Notes: generated by a model not told the origin, from the sequence alone. Numbered from the stretch's first letter, positions 21,177 to 30,893 are shown. The stretch is 46,958 nucleotides of DNA from DATJGF01 sp035495315 (GCA_035495315.1 DATJGF010000169.1:1-46958); one strand, 5' to 3'. Made by a program: numbers and translations.

Positions 21177-22241
21177 CTAGCTCTTCAAAAACTCGTCCAG
21201 CGCGGAACGCGTGATGCGCCAGGTGGCGCCAATCTTTTTCCCTTTCAATGACCCATCCGCCAATGCGGTCATCACGTCGGCTTCGGTTACTCCGAGGGCC
21301 TTCGCGGCATCGGCGGGGCTGAACAGTTCGGGAAGTCCTGAGGATGGAGTGGCGATCGGGGCGGGTGAAGCAGAGACGGGATTGGGTTGGGCGCCGAAGG
21401 CTTGCGCCATTTGTTGCCCCATCGCCAAACCCGCGCCCAACTGCGCCGCCGAACTGGCGGTGCCGCCGCCTTCGCCTTTGCCAATCCCTTCGGCCATCTG
21501 GAACTTCACGTATTCATTCAGATTCCCGACCGCCGCCATGCTCGAGCGTTTGTCGATCGCCTGTTCGACTTCCGCCGGCACCGAGACGTTTTCGACGATG
21601 AAGCTGGAAATCTCGAGTCCGTATTTGGCCGACACAGCAGGGTTGATTAACGGCAAGAGCGCCTCCCCCAAATCCTGATATCGCGCCGCGACGTCCAGCA
21701 CCGGCACCTTCGCCGAGGCCAGCGCATCGCTGAACACGCTGACGATCCGCGACCGCATTGTATCGGCGAATTCATCCAGGCGGAAATGATCATCGGTTCC
21801 TGCGACTTCCCTCAAAAACACCTTCGGATCGATTACATGAAACTCGTACGTGCCGTACGCGCGTACGCGCACGACGCCAAAGTCCGGGTCGCGCATCATG
21901 ATCGGGTTAGCGGTGCCCCATTTATTGCCGGTGAACAAACGCGTGTTGACGAAGTAAACATCAGCCTTAAACGGTGACTCCAGGCCGTATTTCCAGCCCT
22001 TCAACGTCGAGAGGATCGGGATATTGTCGGTTGTGAGCGTCCATTTGCCAGGTCCAAACGTGTCTCCGAATTGACCGAGATAAATGAACTGTGCAACCTG
22101 GGACTCGCGCACGATAAGTTGGGCGCCGCGCTTGATTTCCTTGTCCATGTCCGGATAGCGGAACGATATGGTGTCACGGGAATCATCCTCCCACTGAATG
22201 ATTTCAAGAAACTGGGTTTTGAGATAGTCCATCAGGCCCAT
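21177..22241 (-). CDS. SPFH-domain protein with excisionase-like C-terminus
   Basis: 354 residues. Residues 1-245 are a SPFH/virion-core-like domain (IQWEDDSRDTISFRYPD, QVAQFIYLGQFGDTFGPGKW, FGVVRVRAYGTYEFHVIDP, YGLEISSFIVENVSVPAEVE). A Gly/Ala-rich linker follows (AEGIGKGEGGGTASSAAQL). The C-terminal ~50 residues (LFSPADAAKALGVTEADVMT, IGATWRITRSALDEFL) look like an excisionase/MerR-type helix-turn-helix that normally binds DNA. Known relatives more often end in a zinc ribbon or GYF-like domain. It is the first gene of an operon with the zinc-ribbon protein, as in many bacteria. ATG at 22241 has AAAAGGCG just upstream. Confidence 0.85.
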   Translation of the reverse strand: MGLMDYLKTQFLEIIQWEDDSRDTISFRYPDMDKEIKRGAQLIVRESQVAQFIYLGQFGDTFGPGKWTLTTDNIPILSTLKGWKYGLESPFKADVYFVNTRLFTGNKWGTANPIMMRDPDFGVVRVRAYGTYEFHVIDPKVFLREVAGTDDHFRLDEFADTMRSRIVSVFSDALASAKVPVLDVAARYQDLGEALLPLINPAVSAKYGLEISSFIVENVSVPAEVEQAIDKRSSMAAVGNLNEYVKFQMAEGIGKGEGGGTASSAAQLGAGLAMGQQMAQAFGAQPNPVSASPAPIATPSSGLPELFSPADAAKALGVTEADVMTALADGSLKGKKIGATWRITRSALDEFLKS

Positions 22242-22327
22242 AATTCGCCTTTTGTTTTTTACGTATCATCCGCCCGAACTCAGCGGCTGTGAAGTACAAT
22301 TTCGGAGAACAAATGTAACACCCACTG

Positions 22328-22376
22328 CGTAGCGGCAGGCGCCCCGCCGCCGTAGAGCCGGGCATCTTGCCCGGCG
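22328..22376. repeat. GTAGCGGCAGGCG hairpin repeat, copy 1
   Basis: GCGTAGCGGCAGGCGCCCCG, CCGCCGTAGAG, then the hairpin GCCGGGCA-TCT-TGCCCGGC (22357-22375). An inverted copy with a different second stem is at 22556-22607. The remaining spacer 22242-22666 holds no open frame I can support. Confidence 0.7.
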
Positions 22377-22555
22377 GGAAAAAGCGGAAAAAAAGCTGTG
22401 ACCGCAAACCTCATTCATAAGTCCAGAATTATGGATGGCTGCGGCTGCCCCTATTTGGGGCGGAATTTGTGCAACGGGCGCGCGGCCGGTGTCCTACCAT
22501 TGAGGAGCGGCTTCTAGTCATTTCAAGAGACCTTCAAAAAATGTTAATCTCTGAG

Positions 22556-22607
22556 CCGGACGGCGGGACGCCGTCCTCTACGGCAGGCGAGACGCCTGCC
22601 GCTACGG
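22556..22607. repeat. GTAGCGGCAGGCG hairpin repeat, copy 2 (inverted)
   Basis: Two perfect hairpins, GGACGGCG-GGA-CGCCGTCC (22558-22576) and CGGCAGGC-GAGAC-GCCTGCCG (22581-22601). Its reverse complement begins CCGTAGCGGCAGGCGTCTCG, matching copy 1. Confidence 0.75.
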
Positions 22608-22666
22608 GGAAGCGGTAAGATGCACTGTTTTCGGGAGGGCGATTGCGTGCCTGGTAACGTTGACCT

Positions 22667-23347
22667 ATGCTCAAAACCGTGCACTGCGTCATCACGGCCG
22701 GGCCCACGTACGAAGCCTTTGATAATGTTCGAAGGTTGACCAATTTCTCCACCGGCCGGCTTGGATGTGAGCTGGCCGGTGTCCTGATGAACCGCGGGCA
22801 CAAGGTCAGACTGCTGATCGGGGAACAGGCGACTTATCTCGGGCCGCGGCAAGCAACAGTCGTTGACGTCTTCTCGACCACTACCGATTTGCACGACCGG
22901 CTCCACGCGCTGTCGAGCGAGCGAGTCGATGCGATCTTTCACGCTGCCGCAGTTAGCGATTTTACGTTCGGCAAAATCTGGCTGCGCTCGGACTCTGGTG
23001 AGTTGAGCGAGGTCAGATCGGGCAAAATCTCGACACGCAACGGAACCTTGCTCGCCGAGCTTGTGCCGACAAAGAAGATCATCAGCGAGCTGCGTGCCTG
23101 GTTTCCACAGACTCGAATCGTGGGTTGGAAGTACGAAGTGGACGGCGATCATGCCAGTGTGCTCGAGGCTGCGCGCACGCAAATGAACGAATGCCGCACC
23201 GACGCCTGCGTTGCTAATGGGCCAGCCTATGGCAAAGGTTTTGGTCTTTTGAAAAGCAACGGCGAGTGCCTTGAAGTTTTAGATGCTACCGAGCTATTCG
23301 CGCGATTGGAGGAGTTCGCCAACCCGCGGCGAATCAAAGGGCCTTAA
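22667..23347 (+). CDS. Phosphopantothenoylcysteine synthetase (CoaB)-like protein
   Basis: 226 residues of the CoaB domain alone. The start CVITAGPTYEAFDNVRRLTN followed by FSTGRLG is the CTP/phosphopantothenate-binding signature (ITxGxTxExID.VR.ItN.SSG). IFHAAAVSDFTF and the later CVANGPAYGKGFG also fit (the family has a conserved N-x-K region; here the Lys is seen in KISTRNG). CoaB joins cysteine to 4'-phosphopantothenate in coenzyme A synthesis. Bacterial CoaB is usually fused to CoaC; a separate CoaB occurs in some lineages, and a CoaC gene must then be elsewhere. ATG at 22667 starts directly before the signature. It converges with dnaE. Confidence 0.75.
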   Translation: MLKTVHCVITAGPTYEAFDNVRRLTNFSTGRLGCELAGVLMNRGHKVRLLIGEQATYLGPRQATVVDVFSTTTDLHDRLHALSSERVDAIFHAAAVSDFTFGKIWLRSDSGELSEVRSGKISTRNGTLLAELVPTKKIISELRAWFPQTRIVGWKYEVDGDHASVLEAARTQMNECRTDACVANGPAYGKGFGLLKSNGECLEVLDATELFARLEEFANPRRIKGP

Positions 23348-23457
23348 CGCAGAACGCAAAGCCCCGCAGAGGTTCACAGGGAAAACTGAGCCAATCTTTT
23401 CTGAAAGAAATAAAATCTCTGCGCAACTCCGCGCTTCTCTGCATCTCTGCGTTAAAA
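23344..23457. repeat. AACGCAAAG-type inverted repeat between coaB-like and dnaE
   Basis: TTAACGCAGAACGCAAAGCC (23344-23363) and its counterpart ending CATCTCTGCGTTAA (near 23440-23454) form the arms of an imperfect inverted repeat. The vocabulary is the same as at the GxxExxY gene (10489-10523, 10929-10965). It also provides the spacer between two convergent genes. Confidence 0.6.
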
Positions 23458-23461
23458 ATCA

Positions 23462-26400
23462 TTACCCTTCCGCCTCCGCGTACTCCGTCTTGCGTTCCCA
23501 TTGTCGCTGCGGGCGTTCGGGCAGTGAAGAATCCACCTTGGCATAATACGTTTGCTCGCCGAACAGCTCGTCGGCTGCTTCCTGCAGTTCCTTGGAGGGA
23601 GCCACAAAAAACTTCTCGTGCGTTTCGATGAAAATGATTTCGCCGGTTGGTCGGCGCAGCGCGAGCAACAACGGGCATTTACCGGCATGCCGCGCCACTA
23701 GATCTCGGACGGTATCCATGCTCTCAGGATTCAAATGTGCCGTCTGCAAACGCAGATGGACCTGTTTAGTGAAACGCCGCGGGGCGTCCTCCAGTGGGAT
23801 GATTTCCTGGGGAAAAAGCTTCGGTCGATCATCGCCGGTGTTGACTTCGCCGATGACGAAAATCGCGCGGCCCTGGACCAAGAGCTCCCGGTAACGGTCG
23901 TAGTTCTCATTGATACAGAGTACCTGGACTGCGCCTTCCAAATCTTCCAGCGTGACAATGGAATACGCTTTGCCGCTTTTCTTGGAAAACCCGTTTTGCA
24001 GTGCCGAGATCATGCCGCCCAGGCGTGTTACGGTCCGGCTCTGCATTTGGCTGATCGACTTGGTATTCGCCAGCGAATAATTCTGCAGAATTGCGGCGAA
24101 CGGTGTCAGCGGATGGCCGGTAACATAGAACCCGAGCAGTTCCTTCTCGTGCGCCAGCATTTCGTGTTCGGGCCATTCCGGAAGCAGGACCTGCATTTCC
24201 GCCGGCAGCGCTTCGGGTTGTTCGAGGTTGCCGAAAAGCGAGCTTTGCCCGCGCTGCCGATCGTCGATGATACTGGCGGCGCGCGCCAGCGTCCGATCGA
24301 TTCGTGCAAAGAGCGTCGCGCGGGTCTGCCCGAAACAGTCGCAGGCGCCACACTTGATTAGCGCTTCGAGGACTTTGCGGTTGAGCGAACGGCCTTCCAC
24401 GCGTTCGCACATCTCGGCCAGCGAGTGAAATTTGCCGCCCTCTTTGCGCGCTGTCAGGATCGCCTGCACCGCAACTTCGCCGACGCCTTTGATGGCCGCC
24501 AACCCGAACCGGATTACCAGCGAGTTGGCGTCGGCGGCGTCTGCGTTGGTTCCCGCTGCTTTGGTTTTGGCCGGCGCAAAGTAGACCTGGCTTTCGTTGA
24601 CGTCCGGCGGCAGCACCTCAATGCCCATCGCGCGGGCTTCGGCGATGAACTGGCTGAGCTTCTCCGTATCCGCCATGTCATTGGTCATCATGGCGCAGAA
24701 GAACTCGACCGGATAATTGGCCTTCAGGTAGGCGGTTTGATACGCGACGATTGCGTATGCCGCGGCATGTGATTTGTTAAACCCGTATCCGGCGAATTTT
24801 TCGAGCAAATCGAAGATCTGATTTGCCTTGGGCGCCGGGATGTTGTGGTTTTTGGCGCAACCTTTGACAAAGCTGTCGCGTTGTTTGGCCATTTCCTCCG
24901 GCTTTTTCTTGCCCATCGCGCGCCGGAGCAAGTCAGCGCCGCCGAGAGTGTAGCCTGCGAGCGCCTGGGCTGCTTGCATGACCTGCTCCTGGTAAACCAT
25001 GATGCCGTAGGTCTCGCGGCAGATCGGTTCCAGCAGCGCGTGTTCGTATTCGATCTTCACGTCGCCATGCCGCCGGGCAATGAATTCAGGAATAAGGTCC
25101 ATCGGCCCGGGGCGATACAACGCGATCAACGCCGTAATGTGCTCGATCGAGCTGATCTGGAATTTCCGGCAGAGATCGCGCATGCCGCCGGATTCCAATT
25201 GGAACACGCCCAAGGTATTCGCCTTGTTGAGCAAATCATAAGCCTTGGCGTCATCGAGTGGCAGGCGGTCGATCGGGATGTCAACGCCTCGGGTCTGCTT
25301 GACCATCTCGCAGGTATTGCGAATCACCGTCAGGGTTTTCAAGCCGAGGAAATCCATCTTCAACAGGCCTAAATCGCCTACCGGCCCCATCGCATACTGC
25401 GTCACGATCCCGCCATCTTCGTCCTTTTTCAACGGCAGCAGGTTCACCAATGGCTGATCGCCGATCACCACGCCGGCGGCGTGTACGCTGGCGTTGCGTG
25501 CCAGGTCTTCGAGTGCCAGCGCGGTGTCGATCAACTCGCGCGTCGCCTCTTCATTTTCGTAGGCCTGCTTGAGGTCGGGCGATTGTTTCAGCGCCTTCTC
25601 GAGCGTCATCTTCAGGTCGAACGGGATCATTTTTGCCAACCGATCGCATTCGCCATAGCTCAGACCCATCACGCGGCCGACGTCGCGCACGACCGATTTG
25701 GCGCCCATCGTGCCGAAAGTGACGATCTGGGCGACCGCATCCTGGCCGTACTTTTGCCGGACGTATTCGATGACATCGCCGCGGCGATCGTCGGCGAAAT
25801 CGATGTCGATATCCGGCGGGTTGACGCGCTCAGGATTAAGAAACCGCTCGAACAGCAACCCGTATCGAATCGGGTCGACGTTCGAAATCTCAAGCAAATA
25901 GGTCACCAGCGAGCCTGCTGCCGATCCGCGCGCGACACACGCGACACCCTTTTCGTGACCGTACCGGACGAAGTCGCCAACGATCAGGAAGTAGCTGATG
26001 AAGCCGGTTTTCTCGATCACCTTGAGTTCGAGCTGCAGCCGGTCGATCAGGGCTTTGACTGCAGCGGCGATGGCGGGATCGGCGAGGTCGTTGGAAGCGC
26101 CGGCGGGTTGTGTTGCGCCGTCAGGACCTGAATAAGTAGGGAGTTGACGCGGGTCGTTCAGTCCCGCGACAATAAACTCAGCCCCCTCGGCTTTTACTCG
26201 CAGCCCGTATCGCTTCCATAAACCCTCGGCGAGCAAATGCCGCAGGTACCCTTCGCGCGTGAAATGTTCCGGCGGATGAAAAACCGGGTAATGGAGTTTG
26301 CCGAATTCGACTTCGATGTTGCATTTCTCGGCAACTTCCAGCGTGTTTTGGATCGCCTCGGGCACCTCGGCAAATCGCGCTTTCATCTCTTCGGCTGACC

Positions 26401-27148
26401 GCAGGAAAAACTGCTTGTCGGGATAGCGCATCCGCTTGCCTTCGCTCAGGAGAGTCTGGGTGCCGATGCAAATCAGGCAATCGTGCGCGTGCGCGTGCTT
26501 TTCTTCGACGTAGTGGACGTCGTTGGTGGCAACGAGCTTGAGTCCGAACTCCCTGGCCCAGGGAATCAGGTGCCGGTTGACTTTTGCCTGTTCCGGGATG
26601 CCGTGATTCTGCAGCTCGAGATAAAAATTTTCGGCGCCGAGTGTCTGTTTAAACCAATCAATAGCCGCACGCGCTTTTGGCAGCTGGTCCTTCTGAATCG
26701 CTTCGGGGATTTCGCTGGCCAGGCAGCCGGAGAGGGCGATCAGGCCTTCCTTGTTAGCGGCCAGCAGTTCTTTATCAATCCTCGGCTTGTAATAATAGCC
26801 CTCGAGATGCGCGGCGGTGACCAGCTTGATCAAATTCTGATAACCGGTTTGGTCCTTGGCCAGCAGCACTAAATGATTATAAACGTCGCGTCCGCCGGTG
26901 CTGGTCTTCTTTTCCAGCCGGCTGCCCGGCGCAACATAAACCTCGCAACCGAGGATGGGTTTAATCCCTTTGGCCCGCGCGGCCTGGAAAAAATCGATCG
27001 CGCCATAGAGCACGCCATGGTCAGTGATGGCGAGCGAGGCGAATTTCAGCGCGTGGGCCCTGTCCATCAGCCGGTCCAGGCGGCATGCCCCATCGAGTAG
27101 CGAATACTCGGTGTGGAGGTGTAAATGAACAAAGTCCGCGTGCGACAT
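23462..27148 (-). CDS. dnaE: DNA polymerase III alpha subunit
   Basis: 1228 residues, the replicative polymerase catalytic subunit. An intact PHP domain opens the protein (VHLHLHTEYSLLDG, residues 7-20; ITDHG; ATNDVHYV). The polymerase active site includes ARGSAAGSL (406-413) and PDIDIDF (445-451) with the metal-binding aspartates, plus KMDFLGLKTL for the third. The helix-hairpin-helix region (RFGLAAIKGVGEVAVQAIL), an OB-fold part (TVTRLGGMISALQNGFSKKS) and a C-terminal tail follow. Length and order are normal for DnaE1. ATG at 27148 (MSHADFVHLHLH) is the conserved start. It is divergent from the zinc-ribbon/cyclase gene. Expressed with other replisome genes located elsewhere. Confidence 0.97.
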   Translation of the reverse strand: MSHADFVHLHLHTEYSLLDGACRLDRLMDRAHALKFASLAITDHGVLYGAIDFFQAARAKGIKPILGCEVYVAPGSRLEKKTSTGGRDVYNHLVLLAKDQTGYQNLIKLVTAAHLEGYYYKPRIDKELLAANKEGLIALSGCLASEIPEAIQKDQLPKARAAIDWFKQTLGAENFYLELQNHGIPEQAKVNRHLIPWAREFGLKLVATNDVHYVEEKHAHAHDCLICIGTQTLLSEGKRMRYPDKQFFLRSAEEMKARFAEVPEAIQNTLEVAEKCNIEVEFGKLHYPVFHPPEHFTREGYLRHLLAEGLWKRYGLRVKAEGAEFIVAGLNDPRQLPTYSGPDGATQPAGASNDLADPAIAAAVKALIDRLQLELKVIEKTGFISYFLIVGDFVRYGHEKGVACVARGSAAGSLVTYLLEISNVDPIRYGLLFERFLNPERVNPPDIDIDFADDRRGDVIEYVRQKYGQDAVAQIVTFGTMGAKSVVRDVGRVMGLSYGECDRLAKMIPFDLKMTLEKALKQSPDLKQAYENEEATRELIDTALALEDLARNASVHAAGVVIGDQPLVNLLPLKKDEDGGIVTQYAMGPVGDLGLLKMDFLGLKTLTVIRNTCEMVKQTRGVDIPIDRLPLDDAKAYDLLNKANTLGVFQLESGGMRDLCRKFQISSIEHITALIALYRPGPMDLIPEFIARRHGDVKIEYEHALLEPICRETYGIMVYQEQVMQAAQALAGYTLGGADLLRRAMGKKKPEEMAKQRDSFVKGCAKNHNIPAPKANQIFDLLEKFAGYGFNKSHAAAYAIVAYQTAYLKANYPVEFFCAMMTNDMADTEKLSQFIAEARAMGIEVLPPDVNESQVYFAPAKTKAAGTNADAADANSLVIRFGLAAIKGVGEVAVQAILTARKEGGKFHSLAEMCERVEGRSLNRKVLEALIKCGACDCFGQTRATLFARIDRTLARAASIIDDRQRGQSSLFGNLEQPEALPAEMQVLLPEWPEHEMLAHEKELLGFYVTGHPLTPFAAILQNYSLANTKSISQMQSRTVTRLGGMISALQNGFSKKSGKAYSIVTLEDLEGAVQVLCINENYDRYRELLVQGRAIFVIGEVNTGDDRPKLFPQEIIPLEDAPRRFTKQVHLRLQTAHLNPESMDTVRDLVARHAGKCPLLLALRRPTGEIIFIETHEKFFVAPSKELQEAADELFGEQTYYAKVDSSLPERPQRQWERKTEYAEAEG

Positions 27149-27301
27149 GTCTCTAACTTACCGCCCACTGTCGCGCCCGGGCAAGGAAGAGATGTTCACC
27201 GGCATAGCAAACCGTCCGAGCGTTGTTGAAACCTGCGGGCAGCCGGAGTAAGCTCATTAGAACACCGCACTGCGAGCTACGGATGGTTTTGTCGGCAGGT
27301 T

Positions 27302-30300
27302 ATGTACTGTGACGCTTGTGGCGCTAATAACGCCTCTGGGGCCCGGTTCTGCTACAATTGTGGAGCGGGGTTGGCGGAGCACTGCCCGCATTGCGCTGCC
27401 GGCTTGCCCGCGGCTGCCCACTTTTGTCCCGCGTGCGGCAAGCCCATTGACCCATCCGCCTCGCCTGCCGGCAAAGCAACCGCCACCTTTGCTGCCTCTG
27501 AGCGCAAACAGGTGACGGCCTTATTTGCCGATTTTTCCGGCTTCACCTCTTTCGCCGAGAAACTGGATCCCGAGGAAGTGCGTGATCACATGGTTTCGCT
27601 CTGGGCCCGGCTTGACGGCATCATCGAAGCACATGGCGGGATAGTCGAGAAGCATATCGGTGACGCCCTGATGGCGGTATTCGGCGCCAAGCAGGCGCGT
27701 GAATCCGATCCCGAGGAGGCGGTGCGGGCGGGCTTGGCGATGCAGCAGGCTTTGCGTGAGGGCCAACAGGCCGGCAAGCTGCCGCTGCAAATGCGAGTCG
27801 GGATTCACACCGGTCTGGTGGTGGTCGGGCCGTTGGGCGACACAGGGGAGTTTGCAGCGACTGGGGACACGGTCAACCTGGCCAATCGCCTCGAACAGAG
27901 CGCGCCCGAGGGTGGGGTGCTCATCTCGCATGACACCTACCGACATGTGTACGGTTTCTTCGATGTGCAAGGGCTCTCGCCCCTGACGGTTAAGGGTCGG
28001 CCCGAGCCAATCCAGACCTATCTCGTGTTGCGGTCCAGGCCGCAGTCCCTGGCCCGCACAATGCGCGGAGTCGAAGGAGTCGGCACCGAAACAGTCGGCC
28101 GCGAGCCGGAGTTGAAGCGTCTGCAATCGGCGTTCACAAGCGTGATTGAAGAGCGCGAGTTGCAAGTTTTTACTGTGGTCGGCGAAGCGGGCATTGGGAA
28201 ATCGCGTCTGGCGATCGAATTCCAAAAATGGGTCGAGCCGCTGCCGCAGTCGGTACGCCTTTTCTGTGGGCGGGCGACCACCGAAATTGCCGGACCACCC
28301 TTCTCGTTGATGCGGGACGTCTTTGCCTCGCGTTTCGATATTCAGGAAAGTGACTCCCCCGCGGTGGCGCGCCAGAAACTTGAGAAAGGACTGCTCCGTT
28401 TGGTGGGGGCTGACCCCGACGCCGGTTCGGACCAGGAGTCACTGCTGCGCACGCATTTCATCGGTCAACTCCTCGGCTTGGATTTTTCCAATAGCCCCTA
28501 CCTGAAGGATGTGCTTCAGGATGTTGAGCAAATCCGCCACCGCGCGTTTCATTACCTGGGGGAGTTCTTTGCGGAAATCAGCCGAGGCACCACCACCGGC
28601 TCCGGTTCAGATACCAAGGCCGCACTGCTGATTCTGGAAGACATTCACTCGAGCGATGATGGCTCAATGGACCTGATAGATTACCTCGCGCGCACCTGTC
28701 GAGGGGTCCCTTTGATGATCATTTGTCTGGCGCGACCGACTCTTTTTGAACGCCGGCCTGCCTGGGGCGAAGGCTTGCCTGCCCACACGCGCATGGACCT
28801 CGAGCCGTTATCTCGCCGGGACAGCCGTATCCTGGTCGAAATGATCTTGCGCAAAGCGCCACAAATTCCTCCAGCGCTGCGCGAATTGGTGGTGGATGGC
28901 GCCGAGGGCAATCCCTTCTATATCGAGGAAATCATCAAAATGCTGATCGATCAGAAGGTGATTGTGTCGGATGGCGAAACCTGGCGAATCGAGCCGGCGC
29001 GTTTGGCCGCGACGCGGGTACCTCCGACATTGACCGGTGTATTGCAAGCTCGCCTGGATGGCCTCACACCGCTCGAACGGATGGTTTTGCAACGAGCATC
29101 GGTCGTGGGCCGGGTGTTCTGGGACACCGCGGTCGAGCGCTTGAGTTGCGCTGCCGAAGTGCAGACTGCTTCCGCAGCGCCGCTCGAGACGACCATGACA
29201 AAACGCGATATTCTTGAAGCCCTCGCCGGCTTGCGTCACAAACAACTCATTTTCCAACGCGAATCTTCCGCCTTCGCCGGCACCGTGGAATACACCTTTA
29301 AGCACGAATTGCTGCGCAATGTGACGTATGAGAGCGTGCTCAAAAGGTTTCGCCGCGACTATCACGCCCGGGTTGCAACCTGGCTTATCGACCATAGTGG
29401 GGAGCGCATCACGGAATTCACTGGCCTGGTCGCAAGTCACTTCGAGCACGCCGGTCGCATTGCCGACGCCGCCGAGTGGTATGGCCGCGCCGGCCAGCAG
29501 GCTCGGCTTGTTTACGCTCCTGCTACTGCCCTCGATTATTTTCGCAAAGCTCTCGAATTATCCTCGCCCCAGCCCAATGCGCCTAAGGACCTCGAGGTAA
29601 AACGCTTGGAATGGCACGAAGGACTCGGCGAAAGCCTGGGCGCCCGGGCGCATTTTGAGGAAGCCCTGCAAGCCTTTGGCGATATGCGTCTTTTGGCAGA
29701 AGCCCTCGGGGAGATCGGCGCGCAAGCCCGCGCTTGGAATGGCATCGCCTTCTTGCACGAACGCTGCGGTGAGAATCGTGCCTCGGTCGAGTGCGCGGAA
29801 CGGGCCGAGCAACTCGCTCGCCAAGCCGGTGAATCGGGCCGCCAGGAAAGGATCAGAGCGCTCTACTTCAAAGGCTGGGCCTTATATCGTTTGGGCGCGG
29901 CTCCCGCGGTTCTGGAACTTGCTGAGGAAACCCTGAAATTGTCGAAGGAATATGGCGACCGGCGCGGGATTGTAACCAGTTACAAGCTTTTTGGCGTCGC
30001 GCATCTGCATTTGGGCCATTTTCAGGAAGCCGACCACTACTTCCACGAAGGTCTAGCCCTCTGCAGGGAAATCTCGGACCGTCGCAATGCCGGCGCTATG
30101 TGGAGCAATCTGGGCGAAAGCGCCCGGCTGCAGGGTGATTACCGCGCTGCCGCCGAGCACTATCAAAAAGCGATCGCCCTGGTGCGCGAGATTGGTAATC
30201 GAGATAGCGAAACGATTTACCTCAATAACCTGAGTGGCGCCTTGATTGGGATGCACAAGTTCGCGCAAGCGGAAAAAATTCTGCGCAAACTCATTTCTCA

Positions 30301-30757
30301 GACCATAGTTCCCAATTGGTGCACGCTCTCCGAGAGCTACCGGTTCTTGAGCGAGGCGTGTTTGGGCCAGGGAAACCTCGTCGAGGCGGTCGATGCGGCC
30401 CAACGCGCGTTAAGTCTTGGCCAGAAATCCCAAAGCGGTCTGGACGTCGGAGCCGCCTGGCGGGCTCTGGGCCGCGTCGCGGCCAAAATCAAGAAACAAA
30501 ACCCTCAGTCGAACAGCGGCGAAGCCGCTCCGGCGACCACGCTTCCCGATCCCGAAACATGTTTCTCGGAAAGCATGCGAGTGTTCGAACAGATGAATGC
30601 CGAGGCCGAGCGGGCGCGCACGTTGCGAGTATGGGGTAAATTCGATCTTGAGCAGGGTAGGACGAAGGAGGGCCGGGAAAGGTTGGAAGCATCGCGAAGC
30701 ATTTTCAACCGGTTAGAAATGACCTTGGTCGTCGAGAGAACAGATACATGGATTTGA
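27302..30757 (+). CDS. Adenylate-cyclase-domain / AAA ATPase / TPR regulator
   Basis: 1151 residues. A double zinc ribbon opens it (Cys3, 6, 17, 20 and Cys28, 31, 42, 45). A class III nucleotidyl cyclase domain follows (about 68-235) with metal-binding Asp77 (FADFSGFTSF) and Asp121 (KHIGDALMAVFG), Lys117, and GDTVNLANRLE (Asn192, Arg196), so the active site looks complete. Next is a STAND-type ATPase: GREPELKRL, Walker A GEAGIGKS (294-301) and LLILEDIHSSDDGS. The C-terminal third is TPR-like (QGDYRAAAEHYQKAIALVRE and others). Proteins of this build couple cyclase output to ATPase/TPR sensing; the signal is unknown. ATG at 27302 starts with the first zinc knuckle. Confidence 0.9.
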   Translation: MYCDACGANNASGARFCYNCGAGLAEHCPHCAAGLPAAAHFCPACGKPIDPSASPAGKATATFAASERKQVTALFADFSGFTSFAEKLDPEEVRDHMVSLWARLDGIIEAHGGIVEKHIGDALMAVFGAKQARESDPEEAVRAGLAMQQALREGQQAGKLPLQMRVGIHTGLVVVGPLGDTGEFAATGDTVNLANRLEQSAPEGGVLISHDTYRHVYGFFDVQGLSPLTVKGRPEPIQTYLVLRSRPQSLARTMRGVEGVGTETVGREPELKRLQSAFTSVIEERELQVFTVVGEAGIGKSRLAIEFQKWVEPLPQSVRLFCGRATTEIAGPPFSLMRDVFASRFDIQESDSPAVARQKLEKGLLRLVGADPDAGSDQESLLRTHFIGQLLGLDFSNSPYLKDVLQDVEQIRHRAFHYLGEFFAEISRGTTTGSGSDTKAALLILEDIHSSDDGSMDLIDYLARTCRGVPLMIICLARPTLFERRPAWGEGLPAHTRMDLEPLSRRDSRILVEMILRKAPQIPPALRELVVDGAEGNPFYIEEIIKMLIDQKVIVSDGETWRIEPARLAATRVPPTLTGVLQARLDGLTPLERMVLQRASVVGRVFWDTAVERLSCAAEVQTASAAPLETTMTKRDILEALAGLRHKQLIFQRESSAFAGTVEYTFKHELLRNVTYESVLKRFRRDYHARVATWLIDHSGERITEFTGLVASHFEHAGRIADAAEWYGRAGQQARLVYAPATALDYFRKALELSSPQPNAPKDLEVKRLEWHEGLGESLGARAHFEEALQAFGDMRLLAEALGEIGAQARAWNGIAFLHERCGENRASVECAERAEQLARQAGESGRQERIRALYFKGWALYRLGAAPAVLELAEETLKLSKEYGDRRGIVTSYKLFGVAHLHLGHFQEADHYFHEGLALCREISDRRNAGAMWSNLGESARLQGDYRAAAEHYQKAIALVREIGNRDSETIYLNNLSGALIGMHKFAQAEKILRKLISQTIVPNWCTLSESYRFLSEACLGQGNLVEAVDAAQRALSLGQKSQSGLDVGAAWRALGRVAAKIKKQNPQSNSGEAAPATTLPDPETCFSESMRVFEQMNAEAERARTLRVWGKFDLEQGRTKEGRERLEASRSIFNRLEMTLVVERTDTWI

Positions 30758-30806
30758 CCTTGAGGAAAATCCATGTCGGCCCGAGTGGCAGTCACAGGCG
30801 CCAACC

Positions 30807-30893
30807 TTGTAGCAGACGACGTAAGGAGACTTCAACGAAGCGCAATTGCTGCGATATCCAACCCATAAAGTCTCCTTACCTCGTCTCCTACAG
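30807..30893. repeat. GTAGCAGACGACGTAAGGAG inverted repeat
   Basis: Arms 30807-30832 and 30867-30893 pair over about 24 bases with two mismatches around a 34-base loop. The arm sequence is that of the repeat at 1145-1361, making it a dispersed, stem-forming family. It lies between the end of the cyclase gene and the start of the LarA-like gene. Confidence 0.8.

Noticed and set aside
22242..22666. A gene or tRNA in the 425-base spacer
   Set aside because: No tRNA-like cloverleaf or convincing frame is present; hairpin repeats account for most of it.
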